64,000 nucleotides of DNA from Neolentinus lepideus HHB14362 ss-1 (Eukaryota > Basidiomycota > Agaricomycetes > Gloeophyllales > Gloeophyllaceae), in assembly GCA_001632425.1 (NCBI GenBank), contig KV425625.1:19867-83866 (forward strand), written 5' to 3'. Under the pieces are notes generated by a model. The model did not search any database and had not been told where the DNA came from. It saw only the letters and a list, made by a program, of their open reading frames with translations. The translations under genes were made by a program, and so were the position numbers. Within the stretch, counting starts at the first letter, position 1. The number at the start of each line of letters is the position of its first letter. This document shows, in pieces, positions 20,346 to 31,729 of this stretch.

Positions 20346-20498
20346 TTTATAGACAATAGTACTACTATTGCACTAAAGCAGTGCATAGTGGTAATCAGCC
20401 TCATTGTAGTATTATAGCTGTAGTACTTCATTAGTGGATCTAAAGGACATTATTTTTTTGATGTTTAGTGCGATAGTAGTACTATACTGGCTGGAATT
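20346..20498. mobile_element. Small MITE, copy 2
   Basis: Reverse-complement copy of 9165-9313, with the same outer words TATAGACAATAG and TATACTGGCTGGAATT. Overlaps the end of the inverted-repeat arm by a few bases. No ORF. Confidence 0.65.
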
Positions 20499-20549
20499 AG
20501 TGACCCTAGCACTTCTCCCAGTTCCATACCTCCTTCCTCTCCTCTGTCA

Positions 20550-20715
20550 TCAGGTTTGTAGCATTGACAGGCAGCAGAGTGGCTGTAGGATTGTGGTAAC
20601 ATCCAAGAGGTTGAAAGTCTTCAAGTAAGCCTCCATATTATCAGCCCAGGACCCATAGTTGCACTCCCCAAGAGCTAGGAAAGGACACTTGGTGGTAGGG
20701 GTTGTTGTTGACATG
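20550..20715 (-). pseudogene. Start of a copia gag, CpG-depleted
   Basis: On the minus strand it matches the first ~55 codons of the gag at 1741 (MSTTTPTTKCPFLALGECNY; GSWADNMEAYLKTFNLLDV). CpG sites of the 1.7-kb copy are replaced by TpG or CpA here. It is broken off at 20550. Confidence 0.8.
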
Positions 20716-20809
20716 GCAACAGTGACAATTGGGGGCAATAAGGTGGTGACAATGAGGATAAGGACATAGGACAAGAGTAGGAAGCAGTAGAGACCAGTAT
20801 GAGACCAGA

Positions 20810-21291
20810 TGAGCAAGTTCAGAGGTAAAGATGAAGCTGGATAGTGAGTAAGTGGTCCAAGTGGGCCAAGGAGTGATTTTTAGGTATAATTGTGCTGCAA
20901 AAAAGCATAGGACAGTGGCAGGAAGCTGGAATTGATGTTGTAGGGTCTGGATGGACCACTAGAGTAGACAGAAAGCTGAAATGGAGATGGATGGCAGATG
21001 GATGGATCCAGGTGAGGTTGGATGTACCTCTAGAGTGCAGATGACAAGCTAAAAGTGCAATTTTTGAGACCCTAAAGTGTTGGGCTCATAACCTATCAAG
21101 CTAGAAGCCTGTAGGTCTCATAATGCACACCAGGAAGCCTGAGTCAAGCTCTATGAGTTGGATGAAGAAGAGCTTGACTCTGAATGCATTTTAGGAAGTA
21201 ATGTGACATGGGAAAGACACAAGATGAATAAGGAAACATCAAAATGAACCTAGGACACCACAGGTCTGAGTCATAGAAGGACAGAGAAACA
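20810..21291 (-). mobile_element. Copia LTR, CpG-depleted copy
   Basis: Reverse-oriented copy of the 1128-1645 LTR, with nearly every CpG lost. It lies between the RNase H end (21330 upward) and a gag start (20715 downward), so in minus orientation the order is RNase H, LTR, gag. Confidence 0.7.
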
Positions 21292-21329
21292 CATACTACA
21301 GTGTCTTGATGTCTGAATAGGCACTGATG

Positions 21330-21830
21330 CTGACACTCCCCCCTGATGAGGCACCTCTACAACCTCATCCCACAGCCAATAGAAGTGCAAGTCCAAGTGC
21401 TTCATACACCCATGATGCTCAGGATTCTTCACAACAGCTCAAGCAGATTGGTTGTCAATGTAAAGCATAGATAGCCCAGAGAGAGGGTAGCCAAGCTCAG
21501 TCAGGAAGTTATGCAACCAGAGTATCTCCTGACCTGCAGACACAGTGGCAACATACTCAGCTTCAGTAGTCAAGAGGGTAACAATGGACTGGAGGTGACT
21601 AGACCAAGAGATAGCACCAGAGCCCATCTTGACAACATATCTGCTCATAGAGTGACTGTTGTCCAGGTTTCCAGCATGATCAGCATCAGTGAAGGTTGTA
21701 AACAGTGCAGATTATGATGAGGGAGAGTACGTCAGCTTGTAATCAATAGTACCCTTCAGATAGCAAAACAGGTGCTTAACAGCCTTCCACATCAGCCAAA
21801 TGCTGAGATGGCTTTTTGAGATCTTATGAT
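21330..21830 (-). pseudogene. Copia RNase H remnant, CpG-depleted
   Basis: The minus strand encodes VKHLFCYLKGTIDYKLTY, then FTDADHAGNLDN (RNase H first Asp), GSGAISWSSHLQSIVTL, TEAEYVATVSAGQEILWL and LYIDNQSA. These are the classical copia RNase H signatures. In-frame stops and the absence of RT upstream show it is dead. CpG is almost absent. Confidence 0.8.
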
Positions 21831-22389
21831 CTTATTTAGTCTTATTTTACATGCTAAGACAAAAAGACAGAATTAAATGAAACTAAGCCAAGTCACACCT
21901 TATTTCATCTTTGTTGAATCTTGTGTTGTCCTTATTTGGGTCTTACAAAGTAACTTTCTGACTTAATTTCAATTAAAGTCTATGTTAAGTTCTGTCTTAG
22001 GTGGAGATTAAGACATTCTTAGGCTGAGATTAAGCAATCTTTAGACAATCTTAAGTGAATTCAGATGCGCCATAAGGTATCCAGATCATAAGCAATTAAG
22101 ACAATTATAAGGACTATAGGTGCTTGTAAGATCAACTCCAGAGCAGCCACAAGTATGCAAGACATACTAAGCCAGTGTAAGTCTGGTATAAGAGACAAAA
22201 AATTTACCACCACTGAGATATACTGGGAAATTGCAAAGCATCTCCAGAGTGATGAATGAAAAGCTAAGTGTCAAAACTGCAAGAATAAGCAAGAAATTGT
22301 AAGACAGAAGTATATCGAGGGAAGAAGGGAGCCAATTGCTGCAAATATAAGATACCAATGGCTTGCAAAGACCAGCCGCAGTGTAACAG
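21831..22389. other. AT-rich repeat-like DNA without recognised genes
   Basis: Rich in short words such as CTTAT, TAAGAC and AAGCCAAGTC that also occur in the MITE at 4117-4317, so part may be a decayed relative of it. No convincing termini. The stretch 22192-22389 shows nothing recognisable. Confidence 0.35.
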
Positions 22390-23732
22390 TGATAGGCCAC
22401 ATTGGCTTTTGACCCCAAAAAATGTGATTTAGGATGATTCTGCATGTGTCACTGCACATGTCATGGGAATGGTGACTTAGCGACTCAATAGCGCTCTAGT
22501 GGTACTCTGCACACTAGTGACCCTATGCCCTATGCCCCAGTGACAAGGCTCTCAGCTTCTTGGTGCTCTTAGGATGACTTCTTATTGGCATGGTCAGCCA
22601 AACACCATTCAGTCAAGTCATCGGCATCTCAGCATGCACCACCTGACATTGTTACTGCAGTCTGAACTGAGGCAGTGTCTCAGGGTGCCTTTCCATATGG
22701 CATACAGCCCACCATTGCTCCAGATCAGTGCTGGTACTATTGGTGCAACTTTCCTTATACAATACAGTGCACATTGACACATGGTGCTACTATGACTATC
22801 ACAACACTGCTGCACAATATAGTGACCCCGCCCTTTATCCCTATTTGGCAAGATCACACTAGCATCAGCAGCATAGCCTGCTGCCTGATCATCAAGGAGG
22901 CACACTCTAATGTAAAGTCAAGACAAACCTGACTGGCTCCTGCCTGAGGAACAGTGTGCATGCTCGAGTTGGTGCAGCAAGGTCATGAGGAGTATTGGCT
23001 GAGGATCACATGTGGACTAGGAATGAAGTGGTATGAGTTATATGGGATGTGAGGCAGAGCAAAGGAATGACTCATGGTAGTAGGTAGTTAGAGCTGGACA
23101 TAGAGCAGTCGCTCTCCTGTATTTAAGACATCACCTTTCTGTTTTGTACAACAAGTTATCTTCACCACACCCTTCAGATTTCAGTCTTGCATCAGAGTTT
23201 CTTTCTAAGTCCACGTTGTGACTTGCATATAAGTACTCTTGTGTACCTTCAATTTCATCCAGAGATAGTGACAGAGCAAGTCAGCATAGTGTCACTGATA
23301 GTGAGCAAATCTTTTACATGTCTCTCTCTTAGGCAGCCTCGTGCACTGTAGTGTAGCATTAACCAGAGTCTATACACCCTGAGTTACATATAGTGACCAC
23401 AAGTAGCACTCTCATATGGAGCACCAAAGACCTCATAGCACTGACTTGGAGGAGCATCACATAGCACTTATATCACACTGTGTGCATAGTGTTACATAGC
23501 ACACAGCATCATCTCCATAGAATCAGACTGCCACTAAATAGCGACTCAGTGCCAACCTCCCTTTAGCCCCACCTATATGTCTCACCTACACCCATCCCCT
23601 CTGAACTATCTTTACCCTTTGTTACCCCAGGCCTCACAGCCATCTGAAATGAAGAGGTTGGTGTTTGCTTTGTGGTTGTGTCTGTCTTTAGGTCTCTTCT
23701 TTGTGTGTTTTGTTGCATGGCTGTGCACATCA
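22390..23732 (+). mobile_element. LTR-B copy 2, CpG-depleted solo LTR
   Basis: It starts TGATAGGCCACATTGGC and ends GTGCACATCA, flanked by ACAG on both sides (22386-22389 and 23733-23736), the same 4-bp duplication length as copy 1. Compared with copy 1, CG dinucleotides are nearly all TG or CA (e.g. GCGACTTAGCGACTC has become GTGACTTAGCGACTC nearby and GCGCGCTTCG has become GCATGTGTCA-like). Confidence 0.75.
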
Positions 23733-23964
23733 ACAGGTAAGGGACTAAAGCCTGAGAGGCAACATGAACATCCAGTGGACCAGAGCCTGTTGGTCAGGAG
23801 ATGACAGAGTCATCCAAGGAATGTGAAAGACCAGAGACAAGATAAACTGTATGCATGCAGTGAGGAGACACCTTAGAATTATGCATCAAAATGACAGTAA
23901 TCCTGAATGAGTATGGCACTATACGGTGTTTGGTACTCTGTGTAAGTGCACTATCTAAAAGTGC
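23733..23964. other. Unassigned DNA between LTR-B copies
   Basis: CpG-poor, no ORF, no match noticed inside the window. Confidence 0.4.
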
Positions 23965-24843
23965 TATTAACAGCGATGCTGCACTGTCTTGCTCTGTCGC
24001 TATCTCTGGGTGAAGTCGGAGGTATGCAAGAGTACCTAAAACACGAGCCACAAAGTGGACTTAAGAAACTCTGATGCAAGATGAAATCCGAAAGCTGGGG
24101 TGAAGATGACTTGTTGTTCAAAGAGAAAAGTAGTGTCTTAAATACATGAACACGACGTGCTATGTCTAACTTAAAGTGTCTACCTCCACAATCTGTTCCT
24201 CTCACCCATACACCATGTACCACCTCGTTCCTAGACCACATGTGTCCTCCTACCAGTACCTCACGTGACTTGGTTACACCAATTCTAACATCTGCACCAT
24301 TCCTTGGGCAGGAGCCAGTCAGATTGCATTGACTTGCATTTGAGAGCACCTCCTTGATGATCGGACAGCGGGCTGTGTAGCAGATGTACTAGCGTGATTT
24401 TGTCAAAAAGGGATAAAGGGTGGGGCCACTATATAGGGTGGTGGTGTCGTGATAGCTGTAGTCATGCCATGTGTCAGAGCATGCTGTAGTGCCTAAAGAG
24501 GGTCGTGCTGACAGTGATAGTGCTGATCCGAGGTAGCGGTGGGCTGTACGCCATAAGGAAATGCACCCTGAGACACCACCTCAGTCTGAGCCACAGTAAT
24601 ACCATCAGGCGGTGCATGCCAAGATGCCGATGACTCGACTGAGTGGAGTTCGGCCGACTGTGCCATCTAGAAGTTGTTCTAAGTGCGCCGAGAAGCCGTG
24701 TGCCTCGCCACGGATGCCTGGGGTCACTAGTTCACCGTTTTGCCACTATTGCGCTATTGAGTTGCTAAGTCACCATTCCCACAAAGCATGCAGAATCACG
24801 CTAAATCACGTTTTCTGAGGTCAGAAGCCAACGGGGCCTATCA
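23965..24843 (-). mobile_element. LTR-B copy 3, truncated
   Basis: The minus strand starts TGATAGGCCCCGTTGGC at 24843 as in copy 1. Similarity runs to about 23965 and then stops, so the 3' third of the LTR is missing. It abuts the hAT remnant on the right. Confidence 0.7.
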
Positions 24844-25517
24844 ACGAGCACAAGCAAGTGGCTTCACCAACATTCGAAGCCTAGTCAAAGCTGCATCCGC
24901 AGAGAGCATCTCTCTACCTGTGTCAAGTACACCCTCTTCCGGCGAGGACAGTCAGGAAAATGCTGACCCAGGTTCAGTGCAGTGCAATGCAGAGGCCCTT
25001 GAGTGACAAAGAGAGTTAAGAGACAAGTGCTTTGTTGATGAAGAGCTGGAATGATATCTCGGGGCAGGTGTTATTGAGGACAACGCACTGGATGACTTTG
25101 ATCTTGTTTCCTTTTGGTGGGTAAGCATTGAGTAATTACACTTCTGGTGATATCAATATGTGCTAATGCTATTTGTAGGAGAATCAACATCAATTTCCAT
25201 TACTTTATCGTGTTGCGCTTGACATTCTCCCTGTTCAAGCATCGGCCATTCCATGTGAGAGAGTGTTCTCCTCGAGGAGAGAAACAGACACTTCTCATCA
25301 CAGTAGACTCTCAGAGTTCATGTTCAAGGTGCTTCAGATCTTAAAATATCTCTATTGTCATGAGTGACTTGATTTTGCTGCAGATTGGGTAGCAAATGGT
25401 GCAGATCTTCAAGAGGTCTTTGAACCTCCTGAGGAGCAAGTTCAAGGCCTTCATTTGGGGAACCAGGTTAATGCTTTAGCCCGTTTCTTAGATGAATACC
25501 TTCCTGATGATGAGTAG
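24844..25517 (+). pseudogene. hAT transposase C-terminus with three in-frame TGA codons
   Basis: The frame contains VIEDNALDDFDLVSFWW, a 58-bp intron (25121-25178), then HQFPLLYRVALDILPVQASA and IPCERVFSSRRETDTSHHSR, the hAT C-terminal dimerisation domain, ending EYLPDDE at 25517. In-frame TGA codons at 25004, 25052 and 25365 stand where Arg (CGA) is plausible (e.g. ELE-stop-YLGAG). The N-terminal part and catalytic core are missing; LTR-B copy 3 borders the 5' side. The domain call is firm; the CGA origin of the stops is inference. Confidence 0.8.
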
Positions 25518-25549
25518 AATATATAGATTATTTATTATACTCATGGTTC

Positions 25550-25730
25550 AGAGGTCAACCCCGGGTCGACCTCAACCCGACCCTCAAGTGACCCGAACCC
25601 TCTTGAACATTCGGTTCAGGGCCAGGTTCACGACAACAGCTGAACCTTCCTGTGGGTCAGGTCAAAGGTCACGAAAAAGTGGCTGACCCGACCCCGACCC
25701 GACCTTCGGCAACATTAGCTGAGTTATGCC
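25550..25730 (+). repeat. GACCCGA-rich subterminal repeats, probable hAT 3' end
   Basis: At least eight copies of ACCCGA/GACCCG and their inverses in 180 bp directly after the hAT stop codon. Clustered short subterminal motifs are usual transposase-binding sites in hAT elements. The exact terminus was not identified. From 25730 to 25919 nothing is recognised. Confidence 0.5.
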
Positions 25731-25919
25731 AATGATTTTGAGGCTGTGCTGGAAGTTACCAAAACTGATCAATTTAAAAAAAATAAATAATTGCAGAAAG
25801 ATGAATTTCATTCCGACAGGTCAGAGACCTTGCTAGTTGCAACGTAATAGAACATCCAGCATATCGACCCCATTATATGCATAGATTGAAATGCGAAACT
25901 ACGAATGTATACCATGCTA

Positions 25920-27753
25920 TTACACAATCCCCCTTTTCTTCTGTCGCTCCATATTCCACCGTTCCAGCTCTTCCCGTAGCTTCCCCACACGGACCTGATT
26001 CTGCGGATGCGCAGAGCCGGCCATCAGCATCGCAAGTCTAGCATACTGATGACTCGTGGACTCCTCCTCCTTTGCTATGCGCTCCGCAGTCTTAGGGGAG
26101 CACTCGGCTGTCCGAGGGGTCTCAACCCGTGTTTCCCAAAACGAGACGGCAGCTTGAGGATCGTAGCCAGCATGTGCCAGGAGTCTGTGATTCAATTCAA
26201 CATTATGGCCTACAAGCAGGTGAAGATGACTGAGGCACTCACCTAATTGAAACAATATCCGCCTCAATCTCCTGCTTCACACTGTTACAGTACTCTCCAA
26301 TCTTAGCCAAATCACCGCTCCCCACTTTACCCAATTTGGCCACAGCATCATTCACAAATGGCCCGAACAGCATAGTGAATGGGAACAAGAGTGTCCTCGC
26401 GACGTCGGCCAACATCGAGGAAACACCAGGTATGATGATATTACTTGAAGATAATGTTTCAAGATGATGCGAGAGAATGAGGTGGGAGAGCTCGTGAGAT
26501 AATAACACAGCAAGTTCAGTTGTTTGTTCTTCGGTAGGCATAGTATACGGCGAGGGAGGAGTGGAAAATAACGAGGAGAAGGGGTTACGCAGAAAAGTCA
26601 TCCAAGAGTTTGATCGAGCCGAGGAGTCTTGGGCGGCAGGCTTTCCAGAGTATTTGGCTAGAATTTCGTCTATGAAGCCGGAGTAGACGACAATACCACC
26701 AGCTCCATCAGGCCCGAATCCGTACGAGAAGGCATTCGAGGAGTCGGGCTTGTCGACTACGATAAGTGAATACGGCGGCCCAGGAAGCGCATGAGAGACA
26801 GGCTGCGGGTTCCCTGCGGTCACTTGATCGCAAAGCATGCGGAAATACTCCGCTCCTCTTGGTCGGGGACGAAGAGGAAATTCGGCTGGAGGAGGGAAAG
26901 GCTGCTCGTCACTTCCGCGCTCAAGCCAGGAGGGGTCCAGCGAATGCTCGTCGCTAAGGGCCGGGACTGCCTGCTCCAAACGCCGAAGGGTGCTCCACAC
27001 CCATTCATATCGCCAGTCATCAGGGGGGAGCAGTGCAGGCGGGCTTTCCTGGGCCAAGATATCGCCTACGGCTTGGTACCATCCACTACCTGCGAGCTGC
27101 GCAGAAATTTCGTCTTCCTCTTCGGGCGAAAGCAGGATGAGTCGCCATCTGAATCAACGCGATGAATGTGCCGCTCTACTTGCATAGTTAGACGAGAAGT
27201 GCTTACCTGCCTGTCAGAGGCGTTCGCTCCAAGCTCGCCAGGATAGCGGCCCAAAATATAGCAATGGGCGTTAAGACAAGGAATCGAAATATGATCGTCC
27301 TAACGCGCATATTCTTCAGCAAGATCTCCTTCCTCTCCTCCAGTCCCGGCCTTCCCTCCATCCGAGCGGCCGCTTTCAAGAATCTCCGTGACTTGTGGTT
27401 TTTGAGAAGGATAACGGGTACGAACGTTAAGGCGATGCGGCCTATCGTCTGCGCAGCCTGGATAGCTGTGGAAGCCTATCAACTCCAAACTTCCGCTTAG
27501 TTATTCTGTACTGACAAATGCAAGTATTTCTACAAACCTTCAGGGCTCCGAGCACAGCGAGAACCGGGAAACCTTCACTTCTGGGTGTCGCGTGGAAATG
27601 CCTCGATGTAGAAACCAAATTCGCCTTCTGGTCAACCCGTCGGGGGCCAGAACGGGTAGATATGGCAGACAAAGAAAGGGTCCGCGATCGTGGGTGGGCG
27701 GCAAGCTGTTGAATAGAGCGCAGAGGAGAGCTGCGAGAAAGCGAACGCAACAT
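25920..27753 (-). CDS. OMA1: Mitochondrial metalloendopeptidase OMA1 (M48)
   Basis: Zinc protease of the mitochondrial inner membrane that acts in stress-induced protein turnover. Four exons: 27753-27538, 27475-27207, 27148-26243 and 26184-25920, with introns of about 58-62 bp; the first has a CTAAG branch site. Exon 1 is an Arg/Ser-rich mitochondrial presequence (MLRSLSRSSPLRSIQQ). Exon 2 holds a membrane segment (RTIIFRFLVLTPIAIFW) and ends TPLTGR, continued in exon 3 by WRLILLSPEEE, a family hallmark. The catalytic HExxH is HELSHLILSHH and the third zinc ligand is in QEIEAD. The tail is helical (QVRVGKLREELERWNMERQK). All key residues are present and length (about 550 residues) fits fungal OMA1. 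The first gene after the transposon block. Confidence 0.88.
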
Positions 27754-28034
27754 CGTACATTGTACGAGGGGCCGGGGTGGATGAGGGTCCTAAGGTCGCT
27801 GCAGCCTCATCAAGGAAGTGCGGATCCGAACCGCAATTTGCCGTGCATGCGAGTCAGTACTAGTGTGTCCGGCACAGCACCGCAGCAGTTTACAGGTGGC
27901 AGAAAGATCTCCCCTCCAGTGGTTACATGCTGCTCGCACACCGCTGCACAAACGAGGATTCATAACACAATCTCAATTACATGGCATATCTTAGGATACT
28001 GCAGATGTTACAATCATTTGGGCGGTTTTGCAGA

Positions 28035-29465
28035 CTACGAAATGAAGGTTGCCTCGCTGTATAATTTGCCTTCGACCGTTAGACCTTCCGACAAACCCGG
28101 CAGAAGCGAATCAGGACCCTTGACGACAAGCTTCACATCCTTGAGCCACTACGAGGGGGATAAGTCATTGACACAGAGAACAGCACGATCCGACAACATA
28201 CCTGGTAGATATATGGCTTCGTGCCAGCGACGTAGTTCACCACTGTCTTCAGGACGTACGGAATCTCCGCCAGCACATCTACCTTCTCAATCAAGCCATC
28301 GTAGTTGCTGGGATCACCAAGCGGCACCTGCAGCGTCGCATCAACAGGTCCTCCACCACCAATCGACGGTCCCGCCCAACGGTAGACAATTTCCGTGGGT
28401 GCGTCGTATCCAGTGTCGGGATCATGAACCGGCTTCAGATGCACCGCCCTCGACATGACATCCGCTCTCTCTGGCAGTGCCTCGTCTGGCCACTTCGTCT
28501 CTGCCGTCACCAGAGCCAGCTTGCCATCAATAACCAGCGAGCCCACGCTGACTGTGACGAAACCCGAGCCTGCGCCCTTCCGCCCGTACGCATCCGTCGT
28601 TGTGAAATCCATCTGGATCGCACTGAAGCCGCCGGACTCATTGCTCTGGAAGTTCGCAAAGTTCCACCGCGATGCGACGAGGTTGGGCCGCATACCCTGG
28701 ATGGCGTGCACGAACATGCCCGGGCCCTGGATCGGCGACGCCTGGCCCTTGTGGATGATGTGCCCCGTCCCGACGTAGCGCGGCCAGAATCGGTGGATAA
28801 CATACCCTTCAGCATTCTCCGGGTCAGGGCCGAAGTACGAGTACCCACCCTTGGGCCCCTTCCCGACCTTGAAGCCCGGCGCAGACGCGGGGCGCTTGAT
28901 CTCGAGCGACACCTGGAGATCATCGGAGAAGTTCGCGTTGATCGCATAGCTCTCGGGGTAGTCAGAGTCTTCGTGCGTCGCGTGCTTGATGGTAAATTGG
29001 TCGCACTTGCTCGATCGCTTGTCGAGACCTGGGGGCGGGGAGACGAAGTTCGTAACATTGACTGATCGCCATATTTTCTCCTTCGTGTTCGGGTTGACAA
29101 TCTTGCATGTAAGCTGAATCGTAGGATACCACACCCTTCCGGTGCCGGTCAGACCGTGGCCGCGACATAATCCCGACGCATGAACAACTCACCCTACGCT
29201 GGAGTGGATAACCTGGACCATGACACTCGTTCCATCCTCGAGAGTGGTATACCAGATCTGAGTCTCGGTTATGAATCCACTAGTGGTCGCTTGCCATTCC
29301 GTGTCCTTTGGCTCGAGCTCTCCAAACAAGTCCGAGTCCGGTCTGGAGGACACGGGGTGGAAGTTGGTTGCATGGGGATCCGCTGTAGCACCCGACCTGT
29401 ACGACGGTAATTAAGAGTTCATCTGCTGTATTCTGTCATATAACTCACCAGAACGAGGAGAACAT
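28035..29465 (-). CDS. SVF1: Survival factor Svf1-like protein
   Basis: Cytosolic/ER-Golgi protein of the Svf1 family (ceramide handling and oxidative-stress survival in yeast). Exon 1 codes only MFSSFW; a short intron leads to exon 2 (FGELEPKDTEWQATTSGF, then ETQIWYTTLEDGTSVMVQVI). Exon 3 begins LWYPTIQLTCKIVN and contains CDQFTIKHATHE, VIHRFWPRYVGTGHII, GPGMFVHAIQGMRPNLVASRW and NESGGFSAIQMDFTTTDAYG, all Svf1 signatures. A last intron near 28200-28140 leads to DVKLVVKGPDSLLPGL and the C-terminus GKLYSEATFIS at 28035. Ending at the intron-retained stop (28133) would lose that conserved tail, so the spliced form is preferred. Two calycin-like halves, about 400 residues, as in the family. Confidence 0.88.
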
Positions 29466-29777
29466 GGCGTATTGACGAAGGAGAGAGAAGACTGGAGCAA
29501 GTTGCAGCACGCCGGGCGTGCCTTCCTTATTAGTGGCGTATGCTTATGGTTACTCTCAGGCATCCCGCCCAGGCCTCTTATTTACTCCTCTTACGTATTC
29601 CTAGTGCCGTCTTAAAGGAAGGTGCCCGGCATTTCATGACACTCGAGAGACAAGGACTTTCCGACCCAAGGTTTCCGTCTGACTGATGCCCTTTTACAAC
29701 AACCATTCTGTCACGTGTCACCCCGAGCTATATATGAACCGATAACTGATTGAGGGGGGATCAGAACAGTCCCGTCA

Positions 29778-31144
29778 CTAGCTCATGTCAACGTCGTTAT
29801 CATCCTCATCACTCCCTTCGACATCCTCCCACCCATCCTCCTCATCCTCTCCCGCCGGTGAAGGCTCCACTCCCAAGACCTGCAACTTCTCTATCAACTC
29901 CTTCACATACTCTGATATCGACATGTCCGGACTCTCCTCGTTCGCACTCAACTGAATAATAGTATCACATCAGACACACACTCTCAAGATCATCACGAAA
30001 TGGAAAACATACATTCTGACACATCTCCATGCAATCTCTGGCATCCCGTGCGAGGTCCATCCAGCTGAGATCCTCGACGTCGAACCCGTTCTCTCGTGCC
30101 TGCTCCGCCATAAGGAAGAAACACCATCCTTCAAGATACCACGCTTCGACCGACTGGTCGTTCGTCGCGATTACACCCTGGAGAACTTCCAGCGCGGATT
30201 TGAATAGAGATAACTCTAGGAGTAGTTTGACGAGCGATAGCCGCGTTTCTATGGATGGCATGGTTTCATCGTCTAATGCAGTATATGACTGTGGATGAGT
30301 TTGGAATGTGATTGGGGGAAGTGAAGTAAATTGTACCTAGCTCCAGGTTTTTCCACTTTGCCCAAGCCCTTTCTAAGATCTCTTTTGCATCGTCTGGACG
30401 CGACTGCGACAACCGAACAGATGCCAATGTCTGAAGCACCTCAGTATTATCCGGATCGATCTGCCGTGCCAGGTTCAGGAGGTTCTCGCAAGTTTGCTCC
30501 GCTTCAGGTGCATCACTATCCGATCGTATGAGTGCAGCTCACCTACGTGAATCTTGACATACCATAAATCATACGACGGGTCCATCCATAATTCAACCAT
30601 GCTGATGAGAGCCTGTACGGCTGTATTTTTCAGGATAGCCTCGTCTTTGTCCACGTTAGCGTCCACGGCCCGCTCCTTCCCTTTGAGCTGGGCCATGATC
30701 ATATCGACTGCAGATTGGTAATGCCGCAGGGCAAGGTGAGGGTCAACGTCACTAAGCTGGGCGAGGTAGAGGTGCGCGGACGGCGGTGCAGAGGGTGAAG
30801 TGAGCAAGGAGAGAAACGTCTGGTATAATCACAATCTTGTTCAGTAAGCGATGATCAAATTCACAAATCCAACTGAATATCAAGCACACCTGTTTCGCAG
30901 CATCAAGGTTGCCCGTCTCTAACTGCACAACTCCTAGCATCTCCTTTGCCTCGGCATGTTCAGGTTGCGATTCGAGCAGCCGTTCGATGAACCGGCGCGC
31001 AAGGTCGTAGTCGCATTGGACGAGGAGTTCACGGGCCTTACCCAGGAGAGCAGATATAGAAGGCGCCGGCTTTGGTTGTTCCGAGGGAGCTGGTTTGGTG
31101 GGAGGGGGATGTGTTTTCTTGGACTTGGTGCGGGAGCGGCCCAT
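29778..31144 (-). CDS. ACL4: TPR protein, ACL4-type assembly chaperone of Rpl4
   Basis: The N-terminus is basic and Pro-rich (MGRSRTKSKKTHPPPTKPAP). Tetratricopeptide helices follow: ALLGKARELLVQCDYDLARR, SQPEHAEAKEMLGVVQLETG; after an intron, HLYLAQLSDVDPHLALRHYQ; further on, IDPDNTEVLQTLASVRLSRS, RLSLVKLLLELSLFKSALEV and VEAWYLEGWCFFLMAEQARE. The C-terminus is strongly acidic (EDGWEDVEGSDEDDNDVDMS). In yeast, Acl4 holds new ribosomal protein Rpl4 through its TPR groove and delivers it to the nucleus. The combination of TPR array and that acidic ending matches this family. Four introns of normal size. Transcribed away from the RMND1 gene with a 585-bp shared upstream region. Confidence 0.75.
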
Positions 31145-31729
31145 GGCAAGTGCTGTGGCAAAAGGAAATCTTCGGATATGACACGGCGTGACCGTTACGA
31201 ATCTCGGACGCTTTGCGGACCGCGAGGACCGCGACTACCGTGGAAACAAATTCAAACAATTCTTGAGCTTGGATCTTGCCTTGGACACGGCAGGAGGGCG
31301 TGTGCTTGCTTGCGACGACCTAGATGCGTGTCCTATATCTTGTTGAGAAGCTCCGAATCCGGCTAGTTATACTTGCACACCAGGCTTGACAGTAATGCTG
31401 TTGCCATGAAAGCAACAGAACTCTCTATGACAAAGTGTCTTGTTCGCGGTGTATATGAACGCTGCGTAATAGGATAAGATGCATCCGAGTTTTTATAGTC
31501 ATTCCGTGTTAAACCTCTTGTTAAGAATAACTGTGGCTTTCAAGTGTAGTGGCAGGCCGGGAATATCCGCGGTATGCTCCCACGGAAAGTGTTTGCCGAT
31601 CGTCCAACGAATTCATCCGACCATTCTCTGCCGATCACTGTCGTCTTAAAATCTCCTTGCAAGGGTTGCTTGTGCTTCGTTCGTCTGCGCTACTTCCTGT
31701 AGGTACAGAAATCAGAGCATAGTCACAGC
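31145..31729. promoter_or_regulatory. Divergent upstream region of ACL4 and RMND1 genes
   Basis: 585 bp between two divergently transcribed genes, without a coding frame of its own. No specific operator or TATA element could be assigned. Confidence 0.4.

Larger units (their letters stand above)
16689..20349. repeat. Large imperfect inverted repeat (non-autonomous element) hosting a Harbinger insertion
   Basis: The left arm 16689-16924 is the reverse complement of 19932-20133 plus 20313-20349 (matching words AAATTACCATATTTGGC, AAGTGCCAACAGGTCCC, CCCAGTCACTAGGTGTAC). The right arm carries an extra ~179 bp (20134-20312) or the left has lost it. Without the 2.88-kb PIF/Harbinger insertion in its loop the element would be about 780 bp. 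No coding capacity of its own. The right arm runs straight into a MITE. Confidence 0.65.

Noticed and set aside
28424..29065. 213-codon plus-strand ORF antisense to SVF1
   Set aside because: Arg/Val-rich shadow of a GC-rich conserved coding exon on the other strand.
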